From: Promineifilum sp.
Lineage (GTDB): Bacteria > Chloroflexota > Anaerolineae > Promineifilales > Promineifilaceae
Direction of reading: 5' to 3'
NCBI GenBank assembly: GCA_020634335.1
Contig: JACKBY010000027.1
Span: 1 to 45,283 of the forward strand
Length of the DNA stretch: 45,283 nucleotides
Positions within the stretch are counted from its first letter, which is position 1; each line of letters starts with the position of its first letter. The notes beneath the pieces are model-generated. The model did not search any database. It was not told the DNA's origin and saw nothing but the letters and a program-made list of their open reading frames with translations. The position numbers and the translations under genes were made by a program. Below are positions 8,121-15,348 of the stretch, one piece after another.

Positions 8121-9758
8121 TCACACGATATAAGGCGAACTGGCCCCCGTCTTGCTCATCCCCGCCGGGTCGAGCATCACATTAACGCAGGCCGGCTTGC
8201 CCGACGCGAAAGCCCGCTCCAGTGCCGGCAAGATACCGTCCGGCCCTTCCACCCGTTCTCCGTAGCCGCCCAACGCCTCGACCACCCGGTCGTAGCGCGT
8301 GGGCGCCAGCGACGTAGCGATGGCCCGGTCAACGCCGACCATCTGTACCTGTGGCCCGCGGATTTGCCCCCAGCCGGCGTCGTTACCCACGATGGCGACG
8401 ATGGGCAAGCCGAAGCGCGCGGCGGTGTCGAACTCGAAGCCGTTCAGCCCGAAGGAGCCGTCGCCGCTGAGAATGAGCACTCGCCGGTTGGGGTAGAGAT
8501 GCTGCGCGGCGACGGCGAACGGCGCGCCCACGCCCAGGCAGCCCAGCGGGCCGGGGTCGAGCCACTGCCCCGGCCGGATGATGGTCAAGACCTTGGCGCA
8601 GGCGCTGACGATGTCGCCCCCGTCGCCGATGACGATGGTATCCTCGTCGATGAAATGCTCCACTTCGGCCGCGAAGCGAAAGTGATTGACCGGCGCGTCG
8701 TCCAGCGCCTCCCACACCTTTTGCTTGTCGTTTCGCGCCTGTTCCCAATCGGCTACCTGATCGAGCCACGGCTGGAAGCGAATGCCTTGCAGGCCTTCGG
8801 CCAGCGCCTCCAGCACCAGCCGCGCGTCGGCCACGAGCGCCACGTCGGCCTGCCGGTTGTGGTTCAGTTCGGCCGCGTCGTTCTCGATTTGGATGAGTTT
8901 GCAGTCGGGGTTCCAGTCCTCGCGGCCGTATTTCAACCGGAAGTCGAGCGGTGTGCCGATGAGCAGCACGACGTCGGCCGCACGCAGCGCCTTGCCGCGC
9001 GTTGCCTTGAAGCAGTGCGGGTGAGCCATCGAGAGGGTGCCGCGGCCCGCGCCGTTGGTGAATACGGGAATGGCCGTCGCATCGGTCAGCTCGCGCAGGG
9101 CATCGCCTCCATCGTTCCAATAGACCTGCGTCCCGGCGATGATGAGCGGCCGTTTGGCCGAGCGCAGCAAGTCGAACATGGCCTGGACAGCATCCACCGG
9201 CGGCGGCACGGGTTCGATGGCTACCCGATCCGGCATCCGCTCCGGCGAATCGACGGCGTTGAACAGCACATCGAACGGCAGCTCGACGAACACCGGGCCG
9301 GGACGGCCGCTGAGAGCGTGACGATAAGCCTCGGCCAACCGTTCCGGAATGTCCTCGGTGCGCTCGATGGTGAAGGCGGCCTTGGTGAAGGTCCGGAACA
9401 TCTCCACCTGCGGCATCTCTTGCAGCGCCCCCATGCCCTTCGTCGATAGCGGCGCGGCCCCGCCGAGCAGGATCATCGGGCTGCGCGCCTGGTAGGCGTT
9501 GGCGACGCCGGTGACGGCGTCGGTGACACCTGGTCCGGCAGTGACGAGAGCCACGCCCACGTTGCGCGTCAGCCGGGCGTGGGCGTCGGCGGCGTGGGCG
9601 GCCGCCTGCTCGTGCCTAAAGTCGATGACGGCGATGTCGTGGTTCAGGCAGCCGTCATAGACGGGCGCGACGTGGCCGCCGCAGAGCGTATAGATGGTGC
9701 TGACGCCCTGGGCCGCCAGCGAACGGGCAACAATTTCACCGCCGTGCGCGTAAGTCAT
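8121..9758 (-). CDS. Thiamine-diphosphate enzyme, ILVBL/HACL2- or acetolactate-synthase-like
   Basis: 545 aa, three-domain ThDP-dependent decarboxylase/lyase fold. The N-terminal PYR domain has the catalytic Glu50 in DFRHEQAAAHAAD and the TAGPGVTDAVTGVANA segment. The central domain spans about 190-325. The C-terminal PP domain has the ThDP/Mg motif starting SGDGSFG and ending VGNDAGWGQI. The N-terminal GGHVAP segment and overall pattern match the ILVBL (2-hydroxyacyl-CoA lyase 2) branch better than biosynthetic IlvB; no small subunit gene is nearby. The likely reaction is cleavage or condensation of a 2-hydroxyacyl-CoA or 2-oxo acid. It diverges from a stand-alone E2-type acyltransferase, so both may act on acyl groups. 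Confidence 0.88.
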   Translation of the reverse strand: MTYAHGGEIVARSLAAQGVSTIYTLCGGHVAPVYDGCLNHDIAVIDFRHEQAAAHAADAHARLTRNVGVALVTAGPGVTDAVTGVANAYQARSPMILLGGAAPLSTKGMGALQEMPQVEMFRTFTKAAFTIERTEDIPERLAEAYRHALSGRPGPVFVELPFDVLFNAVDSPERMPDRVAIEPVPPPVDAVQAMFDLLRSAKRPLIIAGTQVYWNDGGDALRELTDATAIPVFTNGAGRGTLSMAHPHCFKATRGKALRAADVVLLIGTPLDFRLKYGREDWNPDCKLIQIENDAAELNHNRQADVALVADARLVLEALAEGLQGIRFQPWLDQVADWEQARNDKQKVWEALDDAPVNHFRFAAEVEHFIDEDTIVIGDGGDIVSACAKVLTIIRPGQWLDPGPLGCLGVGAPFAVAAQHLYPNRRVLILSGDGSFGLNGFEFDTAARFGLPIVAIVGNDAGWGQIRGPQVQMVGVDRAIATSLAPTRYDRVVEALGGYGERVEGPDGILPALERAFASGKPACVNVMLDPAGMSKTGASSPYIV

Positions 9759-9843
9759 GCCGGTTTCCCCTTTAGATCGCTGCAGGATTGGTCTGCTTGC
9801 CTAGCTTAGCGCAGTTTGTGATTCATGCCAGATGGGCCGGGCG

Positions 9844-9895
9844 GTCATTTCATGACATAGGTCGCTGCTTTTGAGCCATTTGTCACTATCGTGAC
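9844..9895. promoter_or_regulatory. Two related palindromes in a divergent promoter region
   Basis: GTCAT-TTC-ATGAC (9844-9856) and GTCAC-TATC-GTGAC (9882-9895) are perfect dyads of the form GTCAN-(3/4)-NTGAC, with centres about 38 bp apart. They lie between the ThDP enzyme (-) and the acyltransferase (+). They look like paired operators for a dimeric regulator; none is encoded next to them. No convincing -35/-10 pair was seen. Confidence 0.45.
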
Positions 9896-9922
9896 CGGCT
9901 ATTTCCATGCCATACTTGTCTC

Positions 9923-10723
9923 ATGCGCAAAGAGCAAGACCCCGGCTTCACTGTTCAGCCTTTTCCGCGCTCGCGCCGGCTGGTGCTCGACGCCATGCAT
10001 GCGGGCAGCCGCAAGCACATGATTCACGGCCTGGTCGAGTACGACGTGACCGAACCGCGGCGGTCGCTGCGCGGGCACAAGGAGCGGACGGGCGAACCGC
10101 TGTCATTTACAGCCTTTGTGCTCCATTGTGTCGGCGCGGCTGTGGCCGAGGAGCCGATGATTCACGCCTGCCGCGACTGGCGGGGCCGGCTCGTGTTGTT
10201 CGACGATGTGGACGTCAACACGATCATCGAGATTGAACTGGAAGGTCGCCGCTTTCCACTGGCCTACGTCGTGCGGGCCGTCAACCGGCGCAGTGTGCGC
10301 GAGTTGCACGAAGACATTCGCCGCGTCCAGCAAAACCCGCAGCGCAGCCACGACGAGGGGACATTTGATATGATGCGCTGGTATCTCCGCCTGCCGGGGT
10401 TCGTGCGTGGGCTGGCCTATCGCATCCTGCCGCTCAATCCGCGCTGGTGGAAGCGTATCGGCGGGACGGCCAGCGTGACGGCCGTGGGCATGTTCGGCGA
10501 GGGGGGCGGCTGGGGCATTCCCGTCCCGCTCTACACGCTCAATCTGACGCTGGGCGGCATCGTCACAAAGCCGGGCATTGTGGACGGCCGCATCGAGCCG
10601 CGCGAATTCCTGAGCGTCACCCTGAGCTTCGACCACGACATTGTCGACGGCGCGCCGGCGGCGCGGTTTGGGGGGCGATTGCAGAGGTTAATTGAGCATG
10701 GGCATGGGCTAGAAGAACTCTAG
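9923..10723 (+). CDS. Stand-alone 2-oxoacid dehydrogenase acyltransferase (E2) catalytic domain
   Basis: 266 aa, made only of the chloramphenicol-acetyltransferase-like catalytic domain. There is no lipoyl domain and no E3-binding peripheral subunit domain. The C-terminal signature SLTFDHRxxDG of E2 proteins appears as TLSFDHDIVDGAPAARF, so His and Asp are kept but Arg is replaced by Asp. The N-terminal part (PRSRRLVLDAMHAG, MIHGLVEYDVTEPR) matches the substrate-binding half. Without a lipoyl arm it probably uses free acyl-CoA rather than taking part in a pyruvate-dehydrogenase complex. It is divergent from the ThDP enzyme. Family assignment is good; substrate unknown. Confidence 0.85.
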   Translation: MRKEQDPGFTVQPFPRSRRLVLDAMHAGSRKHMIHGLVEYDVTEPRRSLRGHKERTGEPLSFTAFVLHCVGAAVAEEPMIHACRDWRGRLVLFDDVDVNTIIEIELEGRRFPLAYVVRAVNRRSVRELHEDIRRVQQNPQRSHDEGTFDMMRWYLRLPGFVRGLAYRILPLNPRWWKRIGGTASVTAVGMFGEGGGWGIPVPLYTLNLTLGGIVTKPGIVDGRIEPREFLSVTLSFDHDIVDGAPAARFGGRLQRLIEHGHGLEEL

Positions 10724-10746
10724 TGGGATCTTACGGCGGAATTTAA

Positions 10747-11595
10747 TCACTCCGCTCCAAACCCCTCGTATCCTGCCGGCGCGTTGCCGTGCTCCGGCAC
10801 CTCCCACGTCTTGCGCCACAGCGACCCCGCCCCATCGATCTTGATCGACTCGCCGCTGATGAACGCCGCCGCGGGCGACAGTAAGAAGACGATGGCCGCG
10901 CTCACCTCGGCCTCCGTGCCCATGCGCTTCATCGGGATGTCGCGGATGTTTTGCGCGATCATCGGCCGCACCGCCTCCGGGTAGCGCTCCAGGCCGCTGG
11001 ACGAGATCAGCCCCGGCGCGACGGCGTTAACGCGCACCCCGGCCCGCGCCCACTCCACGGCCAGCGTCTTGGTCAGGTTCTCGATGCCCGCTCGCGCCGC
11101 GGCCGAGTGGGCCATGCCCGGAAAGCCGCGCCACATCTCGATCAGCATGTTGACGATGGCTCCGCCCTGCTCGTTCATGCAGCGGTTGAACGCCTCGCGG
11201 CACATCAGGAACGTGCCGGTCAGATTGGTCTCGACGACGGCCCGCCAGCCCTTGAGCGATATCATCTCCGCCGGGCTGATAAACTGGCCGCCGGCGTTGT
11301 TGACCAGCCCATGAATAACCTTTCGCTCAGCCAGCACAAAATCGAACAGCGCCGATACTTGCTCTTCCTCGCGTATGTTGCAGACGAAGTGAGAGGCCGC
11401 CCCGCCCGCCTCCTCGATCTCCGTTTCAACACGCTCCAGGTTTTCGGCGGTTCGCGCCGCCAGGACCACGTGGGCCCCCAGCGAAGCCAGTTCGTGGGCC
11501 ACGGCGCGACCGATGCCCGTGCCGCCGCCGGTGACGATGATAGTTTGTCCGGCAAAGAGATCGGGGCGAAAGATGGAGCGATAAGCTATAGCCAT
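10747..11595 (-). CDS. SDR, PECR-like (2-enoyl-CoA reductase / acyl-CoA oxidoreductase)
   Basis: 282 aa NAD(P)-dependent SDR. Start ATG 11595 with GGAGGG 5-6 nt upstream; the longer open frame up to 11946 overlaps the kinase gene and was rejected. TGGGTGIGRAVAHEL binds the cofactor, and NNAGGQF follows. The active-site segment is FPGMAHSAAARAGIENLTK, which lacks an obvious YxxxK and matches the unusual site of peroxisomal trans-2-enoyl-CoA reductase (HSGAARAG). The C-terminal FISGESIKIDGAGSL is typical. It is the last gene of an operon with an APH-like kinase (11-nt gap) and an acyl-CoA dehydrogenase, so an acyl-CoA substrate is likely. Confidence 0.88.
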   Translation of the reverse strand: MAIAYRSIFRPDLFAGQTIIVTGGGTGIGRAVAHELASLGAHVVLAARTAENLERVETEIEEAGGAASHFVCNIREEEQVSALFDFVLAERKVIHGLVNNAGGQFISPAEMISLKGWRAVVETNLTGTFLMCREAFNRCMNEQGGAIVNMLIEMWRGFPGMAHSAAARAGIENLTKTLAVEWARAGVRVNAVAPGLISSSGLERYPEAVRPMIAQNIRDIPMKRMGTEAEVSAAIVFLLSPAAAFISGESIKIDGAGSLWRKTWEVPEHGNAPAGYEGFGAE

Positions 11596-11606
11596 GGGTC
11601 CCTCCA

Positions 11607-12653
11607 CTAACCGGCCGTCAATTCGTGGGCGCGGCGGGCCAGCGCGGGAATCATGAATTCCATCGCGGCGAAGCGAGAATCCTGCGTCTGGCCGCGCGCG
11701 TAGCGGATGTAAATCTGGGCGACGATGACCGTCAGCCGAAACAGGCCGAGCGCGTGGTAGAAAGCGATGTCGTGGACGGGACGGCCGCTCTTTTCGGTGT
11801 AGCGCGCGACCAACTCGGCGCGGCGCAGGAAGCCCGGCTCGCCCAGCGGCATCATGGCCGTGGCCTGCAGATAGGGCGGGTCGGCCGGTTCCGTCCAATA
11901 GGTTAGCAATGCCCCCAGATCGGCCAACGGATTGCCAAGGGTGCACATATCCCAGTCGAAGATGGCGACGATCCGGCCGGGAGCGTCGGCGGCCAACATG
12001 GCGTTGTCGAGCTTGTAGTCATTATGAACCAGCGAGACGGCCGTGCCGGCCGGCTGGTTGGCCTTCAGCCAGGCGTAGACCGCGTCCATATCCGGCAGAT
12101 CGGCCGTCTTGGCCGCGTGCCAGCGTCGATACCAGCCCTCGATCTGGCGGTCGATGAAGCCGGCCGGCCGTCCCAGATCGCCCAGGCCGAGCGTCTCGTA
12201 ATCAACGGCATGAAACTCGGCCAGCGCATCGACCAACGCTTCGCTCATGCGGCGCGCCGCGTCGGGCCGGCCGGCATAGACGTCGGGCATCTTCCGCCGC
12301 ACGACCACGCCCTGACGCCGTTCCATGACGAAGAATGGCGCGCCGATAATGGCCTCATCTTCGCAAAAGAGAAACGCGCGCGGCGCATAAGGAAAGGCGC
12401 GGTGCAAAACGGACAACACGCGATACTCGCGGGCCATGTCGTGGGCTGAAGCGGCCACCGGCCCCAGGGGCGGCCGCCGCAAAACGTACTCCTGCGTGCC
12501 ATAGTCCAGTAAGTAGGTCAGATTGGCCGCGCCGCCCCCGAATTGGCGGACGCTCAGGGCCGAATCACTGCCGGGCAGCTTGCCCCGCAGATAGGCGGCC
12601 AGGCCAATCTCGTTGAGGCGTTCGTCCGAGCGGACGGGGATGGTGTCGTCCAT
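11607..12653 (-). CDS. APH-family phosphotransferase, ACAD10/11 N-domain or LvaA type
   Basis: 348 aa aminoglycoside-phosphotransferase-fold kinase. It shows FGGGAANLTYLLDYG (nucleotide loop), YVLRRPP (the ATP-binding Lys is replaced by Arg in this position, as is common in this branch), the catalytic loop VHNDYKLDNAML (HxDxxxxN) and the metal-binding IFDWDMCTLGNPLADLG. This subtype is the one fused to acyl-CoA dehydrogenase in ACAD10/11 or encoded beside one, where it phosphorylates the hydroxyl of 4-hydroxyacyl-CoA (LvaA in Pseudomonas putida). It follows the acyl-CoA dehydrogenase by 21 nt and precedes the SDR by 11 nt. Antibiotic resistance is not expected. Confidence 0.9.
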   Translation of the reverse strand: MDDTIPVRSDERLNEIGLAAYLRGKLPGSDSALSVRQFGGGAANLTYLLDYGTQEYVLRRPPLGPVAASAHDMAREYRVLSVLHRAFPYAPRAFLFCEDEAIIGAPFFVMERRQGVVVRRKMPDVYAGRPDAARRMSEALVDALAEFHAVDYETLGLGDLGRPAGFIDRQIEGWYRRWHAAKTADLPDMDAVYAWLKANQPAGTAVSLVHNDYKLDNAMLAADAPGRIVAIFDWDMCTLGNPLADLGALLTYWTEPADPPYLQATAMMPLGEPGFLRRAELVARYTEKSGRPVHDIAFYHALGLFRLTVIVAQIYIRYARGQTQDSRFAAMEFMIPALARRAHELTAG

Positions 12654-12674
12654 GGTGTATCAGAGGTCAGCGGG

Positions 12675-13880
12675 TCAGTGAATCGACTGCCCATACCTCC
12701 CCAGTATTCTCCTCGCCACCGACCACTTGTGCACCTCGTCCGGCCCGTCGTAGATGCGCGCCGCGCGCTCGTGGCGATACCAGAAGGCCAGCGGCGTTTC
12801 GTCGGTCAGGCCCATCGCCCCGTGAACCTGAATGGCCCGGTCGAGTACGCGTTGCAACACGCCGGCAACATGGAACTTGATGAGCGAAATCTCGTCGCGT
12901 GCGGCATAGGCGCCTTCATCATCTATCTTGCGCGCCGTTTGCAACACGAGCAGCCGGGCCGCGTCGATCTCCGCCCGGCTTTCGGCCACCCAGTTTTGCA
13001 CCGGCCCCGTCTGCGCCAGCGTCCGGCCGGGGGCCAGCTCGCGCAGCGCTGCCTGTCGGCACATCAGGTCGAAGGATCGCTCGCAGATGCCGATCCAGCG
13101 CATGCAATGGTGGATGCGGCCCGGCCCCAGCCGTTGCTGGGCGATGGCGAAGCCCATGCCTTCCGCGCCCAGCCGGTTCTCTTGCCGCACGCGGCAGTCA
13201 TCGTAGCGAATCTCGGCGTGGCTGGCCCATCCCTGACCCCGTTCCCCCATAACCGACGTGTTCTCAACCACGTTGAAGCCGGGCGTGTCGGTGGGAACGA
13301 TGATCATGCTGGCGCGCTGGTGGCGCGCGGCGGCCGGGTCGGTGACGGCCATGACGATGGCGAAGGCCGCGCCGTCGGCGGCCGTGGTAAACCATTTGTG
13401 GCCGTTGATCATATAATCGTCGCCGTCTCTTACGGCCGTCGTGCTGAGCCAGGTGGGGTTCGAGCCGGCGTTCTCCGGCTCGGTCATGGAGAAGCAACTG
13501 CGAATGTCGCCGGCCAGGAGCGGCCTGAGGAAGCGTTCTTTTTGCTCCGGCGTGCCGTGCTCGATAAGTATTTCCATGTTGCCCGCGTCGGGGGCCTGAC
13601 AGTTGAGGACGTAGTGGCCCAGCGGCGTGCGGCCGAGCACCTCGCTGACCAGCCCGTGATCAAAGAGCGAAAGGCCCATGCCGCCATAGAGTTCGGGGAT
13701 TTGTGGTAACCAGAGGCCGAGCGCTTTGGCTTGCTGTCGTTTTTCCTTGAGCAGCGGCTCCAGCGTGTCGAAATTGTGGTGAAGAAACGGCCGTTCCAGC
13801 GGAATGATCTCTTCACGAACAAACGCCTCCAGGGTGCGCAAGAGCAACTGCATCTCGCCCGACGGGGGGTCAAAAGGCAC
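12675..13880 (-). CDS. Acyl-CoA dehydrogenase, ACAD10/11 type
   Basis: 401 aa FAD enzyme with the usual three domains. The middle domain has CFSMTEPENAGSNP and YMINGHKWFTTAAD; the C-terminal helical domain has QVHGAMGLTDETPLAFWYR. The position of the catalytic base reads IYDGPDEVHKW, Asp in place of the Glu of medium-chain dehydrogenases, as in ACAD10/11. In those proteins the domain works with a kinase domain to eliminate phosphate from a phosphorylated 4-hydroxyacyl-CoA. It is the first gene of a three-gene operon (dehydrogenase, kinase, SDR). Its exact chemistry here is inferred from that context. Confidence 0.93.
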   Translation of the reverse strand: MPFDPPSGEMQLLLRTLEAFVREEIIPLERPFLHHNFDTLEPLLKEKRQQAKALGLWLPQIPELYGGMGLSLFDHGLVSEVLGRTPLGHYVLNCQAPDAGNMEILIEHGTPEQKERFLRPLLAGDIRSCFSMTEPENAGSNPTWLSTTAVRDGDDYMINGHKWFTTAADGAAFAIVMAVTDPAAARHQRASMIIVPTDTPGFNVVENTSVMGERGQGWASHAEIRYDDCRVRQENRLGAEGMGFAIAQQRLGPGRIHHCMRWIGICERSFDLMCRQAALRELAPGRTLAQTGPVQNWVAESRAEIDAARLLVLQTARKIDDEGAYAARDEISLIKFHVAGVLQRVLDRAIQVHGAMGLTDETPLAFWYRHERAARIYDGPDEVHKWSVARRILGRYGQSIH

Positions 13881-13956
13881 GGCTCACCTCCATAGAATCA
13901 ACATTCCAGCGTGTCAGGGTGGAATCGTGGGGCAAACAGATTGGGTGGTCAGGCGA

Positions 13957-14376
13957 TCAGACGGCCGAAAAGGATCGAGCGGCCGACGCGGTATCGTCGA
14001 ATATTTCGAGAAACGTGTTGAAACCGGTCATCTCCAGGGTTTTGCGCACGCGACCCTGAGGATTCACCAGCTTGCAGCAGGCCTCGAACCCTTGCTCCAC
14101 ATCGGAGGCGATGGCATGGAAGGCACTCCAGCCCAGCTCGGGGCTGGGCGGTTCCTCGCCGCGCATGATGAGCGCCGCACTGTGGAGCGAAACCAGGCCT
14201 GAGCTGGAGAGAAATTTCAGGTCCGACAAATTGATAATAAGCCGGCGCGCGCCGGCGGCGTACAATTGGCGCACGCGTTCGATGACATCGAGGTAGTTCG
14301 ATGCGTCCAACTCCCCATCGAGGTCGAGGAGTACGGTTGTGGGCGAACCTTCTATGGCGCTGCTTTTCATCTCCAT
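13957..14376 (-). CDS. STAS-domain protein (anti-sigma-factor-antagonist-like), orphan
   Basis: 139 aa. Start ATG 14376 has AGGAG 8 nt upstream. The STAS core is clear: VLLDLDGELDASNYLDVIE, then RLIINLSDLKFLSSSGLVSL, with the phosphorylatable Ser in SSSGL. A 30-residue insert (about 75-105: EEPPSPELGWSAFHAI and on) separates this from the last strand and helix (KLVNPQGRVRKTLEMTGF). STAS proteins of this kind are switched by an RsbW-type kinase and a PP2C phosphatase. No kinase is adjacent; the module at 37555-41888 could act on it. Confidence 0.88.
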   Translation of the reverse strand: MEMKSSAIEGSPTTVLLDLDGELDASNYLDVIERVRQLYAAGARRLIINLSDLKFLSSSGLVSLHSAALIMRGEEPPSPELGWSAFHAIASDVEQGFEACCKLVNPQGRVRKTLEMTGFNTFLEIFDDTASAARSFSAV

Positions 14377-14519
14377 GCTGCTGTCTCCTGATCGCGATTA
14401 CCAGTTTTAACTGGGCTTGCCCCCGCTGGGCAGAAGGGGCTTGAGTAAGCGCTATTGTAGCCAATCCTGTTCAGGTCGCCACATCATGAACGAGAAAACG
14501 GAGCACCAGGTATCGATTG

Positions 14520-15002
14520 TCAGTCATCGACAGGATTCGAGCCGTCCAGCACCGCCAACAAGCGGTCGATAAACGCCGCTTGTCCCGGCAAAATCTTGAT
14601 CCGGGCTTCGTCTACGCCAAACCAGCCGGCGCGGTCTACCTCCGGGTAGCGCCGCCACGTGCCCTTGGGCCACTGCACGGCGTACGTATTGCTCTCGATA
14701 CGCTCAGCGTCCACGTCGCCCTCAACGGCCCACGCATGGACGATCTTGTTGCTCTTTTGTTTCAGCTCGCCAAGAGGGATAAAAGCTTCATCGGGCGTGT
14801 CGAGGCGCGTGCCGGTCTCCTCGTGAAACTCGCGCCGGGCGGCGGCCAGAGGGTGCTCTGTCTCATCATATAACCCTTTGGGGAGCGACCACACGCCGTC
14901 ATCCTTTTTGGCCCAGAACGGGCCGCCGGGATGAGCAAGGAAGAGCTCGAGGCGGTCGCCTCGCCAGCGGTAGAGAAGAATTCCGGCGCTAAGAAGGGGC
15001 AT
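14520..15002 (-). CDS. NUDIX hydrolase
   Basis: 160 aa from ATG 15002 (MPLLSAGILLYRW), with AGG 6-9 nt upstream; a TTG at 15020 would add six residues and is less likely. The Nudix box runs from PKGLYDETEHPLAAARREFH to EETG and fits Gx5Ex7REUxEExGU, so divalent-metal pyrophosphohydrolase activity is expected. Early HPGGPFW and late WFGVDEARIKILPGQ resemble bacterial MutT-like proteins with a conserved N-terminal LSAGILLYR. Substrate unknown (modified nucleotide, or diadenosine polyphosphate). Single gene, divergent from the LysM gene. Confidence 0.9.
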   Translation of the reverse strand: MPLLSAGILLYRWRGDRLELFLAHPGGPFWAKKDDGVWSLPKGLYDETEHPLAAARREFHEETGTRLDTPDEAFIPLGELKQKSNKIVHAWAVEGDVDAERIESNTYAVQWPKGTWRRYPEVDRAGWFGVDEARIKILPGQAAFIDRLLAVLDGSNPVDD

Positions 15003-15092
15003 GTCACACCTAAATTCCAAACAATCGGGTGGGCATCTGGGCGAAAGACGGGCGAAAGACGGGCTTTTAAGCCCATCTCACTTGCTTGTGTT

Positions 15093-15118
15093 CGTGTTAT
15101 TCTACCAGATATAACACG
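15093..15118. promoter_or_regulatory. 8-bp inverted repeat, candidate operator
   Basis: CGTGTTAT (15093-15100) and ATAACACG (15111-15118) form a perfect dyad with a 10-bp spacer, about 90 bp upstream of the NUDIX start on the minus strand. The size suits a dimeric repressor site; a hairpin role is equally possible. Confidence 0.35.
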
Positions 15119-15157
15119 TGAGTCGGGTCAAAAGACGGGCCTTTTCAGTTGTCGAGG

Positions 15158-15229
15158 TGTGGCGTCGGCTTCTAATCCGGCGGCCGCGAACAAGCCGGGC
15201 TGCGGAGCCGGTTAAGAAACCGGCGCTAC
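15158..15229 (+). repeat. Dispersed double-hairpin repeat, copy A
   Basis: Matches the family form TGTAGCGCCGG...CCGGCGCTACA with two inner hairpins. The first is degenerate here (GTCGGCTTCTAATCCGGC); the second is GCCGGTTAAGAAACCGGC, a 7-bp stem with an AAGA loop. Further out, TTTTCAGT (15142-15149) and ACTGAAAA (15241-15248) are inverted, which suggests a larger unit of about 108 bp with terminal inverted repeats. Copies B, C and D are at 19156, 26708 and 34943. Confidence 0.75.
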
Positions 15230-15348
15230 GGAGATCGATTACTGAAAATCCTGGGTCAAAAGACGGTTCAAGTCACCGGCTCTATTTCACAATGGTGAAG
15301 GGGAAGCTGATATGCACAACCGGCTGCCCCTCAATCAAGGAGAAAGTC

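Larger units (their letters stand above)
15003..15348. other. 346-bp intergenic region rich in short repeats
   Basis: Between divergent NUDIX and LysM genes. It holds GGGCGAAAGAC-type tandem words (about 15050-15066), a 14-bp palindrome GGGCTTTTAAGCCC (15061-15074), the inverted repeat at 15093-15118, and a perfect 14-bp direct repeat GGGTCAAAAGACGG (15125-15138 and 15253-15266) that brackets dispersed repeat copy A. No convincing gene. Confidence 0.7.

Noticed and set aside
11596..11946. Extension of the PECR-like SDR gene to 11946
   Set aside because: It overlaps the 3' part of the kinase gene in another frame, is Arg/Pro-rich, and the ATG at 11595 has its own ribosome binding site before the Rossmann motif.
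11607..12653. Aminoglycoside resistance kinase
   Set aside because: The family branch and operon with acyl-CoA dehydrogenase point to acyl-CoA metabolism.
15118..15348. Extension of the LysM gene to 15118
   Set aside because: It runs through dispersed repeat copy A; ATG 15349 has a good AAGGAGA.
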